A stretch of 45,267 bases of DNA from Alectoria sarmentosa (taxonomy: Eukaryota > Ascomycota > Lecanoromycetes > Lecanorales > Parmeliaceae): contig WOGZ01000270.1 of NCBI GenBank assembly GCA_009733775.1, forward strand, positions 1 through 45,267, written 5' to 3'. This document shows positions 42,732 to 45,267 of the stretch, piece after piece. The stretch's first letter is position 1. Each line of letters begins with the position of its first letter. The notes below the pieces were generated by a model, which did not search any database, was not told the DNA's origin, and saw only the letters and a program-made list of their open reading frames with translations. A program made the position numbers and the translations under genes.

Positions 42732-45267
42732 CTCCTTTTTGCAAAACCCTTGGCGGGAACGCAAAACTTGCAGCCGCCCCCGCAATTTTTTGCTTGGACG
42801 ACCGTCAAATGCACGCAAAAGGTAAAATCGTGATATAACAATAAAATCGTGTAAATTTGAAACGGTGTATAATTCATTGATTATTCAAAATAAATGTAAT
42901 CTTTTTAAACCTTGATATATTTATTATTGTTGTTATTATCGTTATCGTTATCACTTATATTTAATTAATAATTAATTTTATTATTTTTTATTTATATTAT
43001 CGTTAAAGTCACGTAAAAAATAAAATAATCGTTATAATAATTATTTCATCTTTTTAATCGAATTAAAATTAAAATTATTTAATAAATAATATAATATAAA
43101 TTAAACGATATAATATAAATATATAAAAAAGCTTTTTTATCACATTTATAAATTATATTATTATTATTATATTATTACGCAAAAAATTCAATTTTAAAAA
43201 ATCTTTTACGAGAAAAAAATGTGTAAACACTTTTATAATTTTTAATAATAATAAACGATTTTCGTTTAATTAAATCGAAGAAAATAAGATTATAATAAAA
43301 ATAAATATATTTATTATATTTGTAATTAAGATATTTAATTTGAAATTCGTTATAAAATTTCGTATAATAATCACGTTATTATTAAGATTTAATAAATCGA
43401 ATTTTTTGAAACGATAACGTTTTTTTTCAATGATTAATGTTAAAATTAATATAAAGTTATATTATATAAGTGTATTAAATAAGATAACTAAGTGAGAAGA
43501 AAGTATATACATAAAAAAAAGACATTTATATAAAAACAAATATTTTTATTAAGTTACGCTAAGCTCAATCGAGTAATGTTAAAGAAATATAATATTAAAA
43601 AAAAGTTAGCTTTATTAAAAATGTAGAATACGCTCGTAACATTATTTCTTTCTTTTAAAAAACGATGTTTCAACGCTATAAAGATCGGAGAAATGTGCTT
43701 ATAACTCTTATATCTTCGAAATATTTAATTAATAATCATTTTCAATTAGAGAAAGTTAACGATAATAACGATAATAATATATCGTGAAAAATTCGTTTAT
43801 AACATCGTCGATATTATGATGTTTTATTATTTTAAACGTTCAAAAATAACGTGATTTGATAAAAAATTAACGTTATTATCGCCGTCGAAGCATTTAAATG
43901 TTTAATATCATTTAATATTTCATATTTCGAGCGAAAAAAGAATCGTAAAAAATTAAACGATATAATTAAACGAGGTTTTTCGAATCGAATCGAATCACAA
44001 ACGTTAGATTTTATTTGAAATTTATATATATTTTGATAATGCTTTAAATAATCTTTTTTTATAAATTATCATATATGTGATATCGAATAAAATTAGTAAT
44101 GACGATAGTGAGATCTTAAAACGACGTTAAAAAACTTTAAAAGATGTTTATAATATAAATAATAAAAGTCGCGTATTCATTTGAACCTTAAATCGACACG
44201 TCGTTATCATCGTCGACATCGATCGATTTTGTCGTTGAAAAAATGACGTGAAAACGCACGCATAATAATCGAAAATTGTATATAATTATCATCGTTCATT
44301 ATAACAACGACGATTATGAGAAAGAAAAAAAAAAGAGAAAAAGTAAATAATAAAGTCTTTTTTATAAATCAATCGTTAATTTAATCGAGTAGTGTCTAAT
44401 TTTTCTATTTTAACTTATTTAAATATCTTTTATAAAAGTCTTTCATTACGTTTTTTATATCATCGAATTTATTTTTATTAATGTTATATCAATTAAAATC
44501 TTTATTAATATCTTTTCATTTAATTTTATATTTAAAATGATTTCATAATCTCTTTGAATTTAATATATCTTTAATTTTTAATTTTTTTAAATCTTTAACG
44601 ATGATAATTTTAAAAAAAGAATTTTTTTAATTAAATAATGAATTAATAACGATGAGATTTAAAAATTTAAAATAAAAAACGTTATAAATTTTCATAATTT
44701 TAAATAATTTCAACTTATAAAAAAAATCGATAATAAATATAACTTTAAATGAGTCGAACATTTTATTATTCAATTTTTTAAATAATTTATCAATAACGAT
44801 ATTCTTATTGTTAAAAAAGACGAAATCATTTTTTTTAAACGTTATATCTTTTTTATAACGATTAATTTGTTCGATTATCGCAAATTATATTTTATTCAAG
44901 TTATCGCGTATGCAAATAAGAACATCTTATATATAATTAATAATATTCTTTATTTTTATAACATTAAAACGTTTTCGAGTAATAACGTAATTAATAATAT
45001 TAAAATTAAAATTTATACGAGAATGAAAATCTTTATTTGCATAAAAAAACGATATATTAATAAAAATAAAAACACTATTATTATTCGCAAATTCGGTTAC
45101 AAATATTTATTTAATTCAATCGTCTTGTATATAATTACAATAAATACGCAAATAACGTTTTAAATTTTAATTACTTCGTTTTATTTATTCATTTATTTTA
45201 AAATAAAAGATCGTAAATAATTTAACTTAAATATCGAGTCTTTTATAAAAAGATTTTTATATTATAA
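42732..45267. mobile_element. Second copy of the inverted-repeat transposon (partial)
   Basis: Starts CTCCTTTTTGCAAAACCC directly after TA. The first 680 bp align with 32059–32731 of the first copy and cross the site where the nested LTR element sits there. The first 85 bases are nearly unmutated, and the rest is AT-rich. After about 43437 the two copies no longer align, suggesting a further insertion or divergence. The right end lies outside the window. An open frame at 44867–45163 is an AT-rich artefact. Confidence 0.82.
43438..43641. repeat. Candidate LTR inserted in the second transposon copy
   Basis: At 43438 the alignment with the first copy (about 34695) breaks, and a sequence starting TGTTAAAATTAATATAAAG begins. 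It ends AACA at 43641, giving 204 bp with TG...CA ends. The second LTR would be beyond the window or unrecognisable, so this is tentative. Confidence 0.35.

Noticed and set aside
44867..45163. 98-codon frame in the AT-rich end
   Set aside because: Lys/Asn/Ile/Tyr-rich composition expected from AT-rich RIP-mutated DNA; no motif.

Overview
The window looks like nuclear DNA of a filamentous ascomycete (Pezizomycotina). The grounds are short GT–AG introns (about 50–120 bp) with CTAAC/CTAAT-type branch sites, gene families restricted to or typical of these fungi (NACHT–ankyrin receptors, DUF7580, the fungal rhodopsin-like membrane family, Crt10, a Gas2-domain protein), and long AT-rich blocks with the C-to-T / G-to-A signature of repeat-induced point mutation (RIP). 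I cannot name the species.

Layout. 1–2.6 kb: no convincing gene. 2.6–4.1 kb: a broken rhodopsin-like membrane-protein gene. 4.9–8.8 kb: an apparently intact eight-exon NLR-type receptor (NACHT_N–NACHT–ankyrin) whose C-terminal ankyrin repeats are nearly identical at DNA level. 9.6–10.6 kb: a frameshifted MFS-transporter remnant. 11.7–25.1 kb: the conserved core, with a TDA3-like FAD oxidoreductase (-), a CRT10-like WD40 protein (+), a dolichyldiphosphatase CAX4 (-), an ITT1-like RBR ubiquitin ligase (+), a possible small membrane protein (-) and a large Gas2-domain protein (+). 25.9–26.8 kb: a RhoGAP domain without an N-terminus (-), in the same frame as the gene upstream of it and separated from it by one stop codon. 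26.8–30.1 kb: a three-exon C2H2/ankyrin protein (-). 30.1–38.7 kb: a nested stack of RIP-damaged transposable elements. 39.0–40.9 kb: an intact DUF7580 gene (+). 41.8–42.5 kb: the remains of a second NLR gene. 42.7 kb to the end: a second copy of the inverted-repeat transposon, running off the window.

The main result is the reconstruction of the transposon stack. An LTR element (30138–38692, 5-bp target duplication ATTCG) sits 3 bp upstream of the start codon of the C2H2/ankyrin gene. Its right-hand LTR is split by a large transposon with terminal inverted repeats (32059–38469, TA target duplication). That transposon is itself split by a small LTR element with 151-bp LTRs (32732–34665, target duplication TTTTT). 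Removing the stack brings the C2H2/ankyrin gene and the DUF7580 gene head to head with only about 340 bp between them. The two were therefore probably a divergent pair sharing one promoter region.

Together, the NACHT receptor, the C2H2/ankyrin protein, the DUF7580 protein (N-terminal hydrophobic helix plus kinase-like C-terminus) and the dead NLR suggest an accessory allorecognition or immunity-type neighbourhood next to an AT-rich compartment. That role is inferred from family membership and arrangement; the sequence does not prove it.
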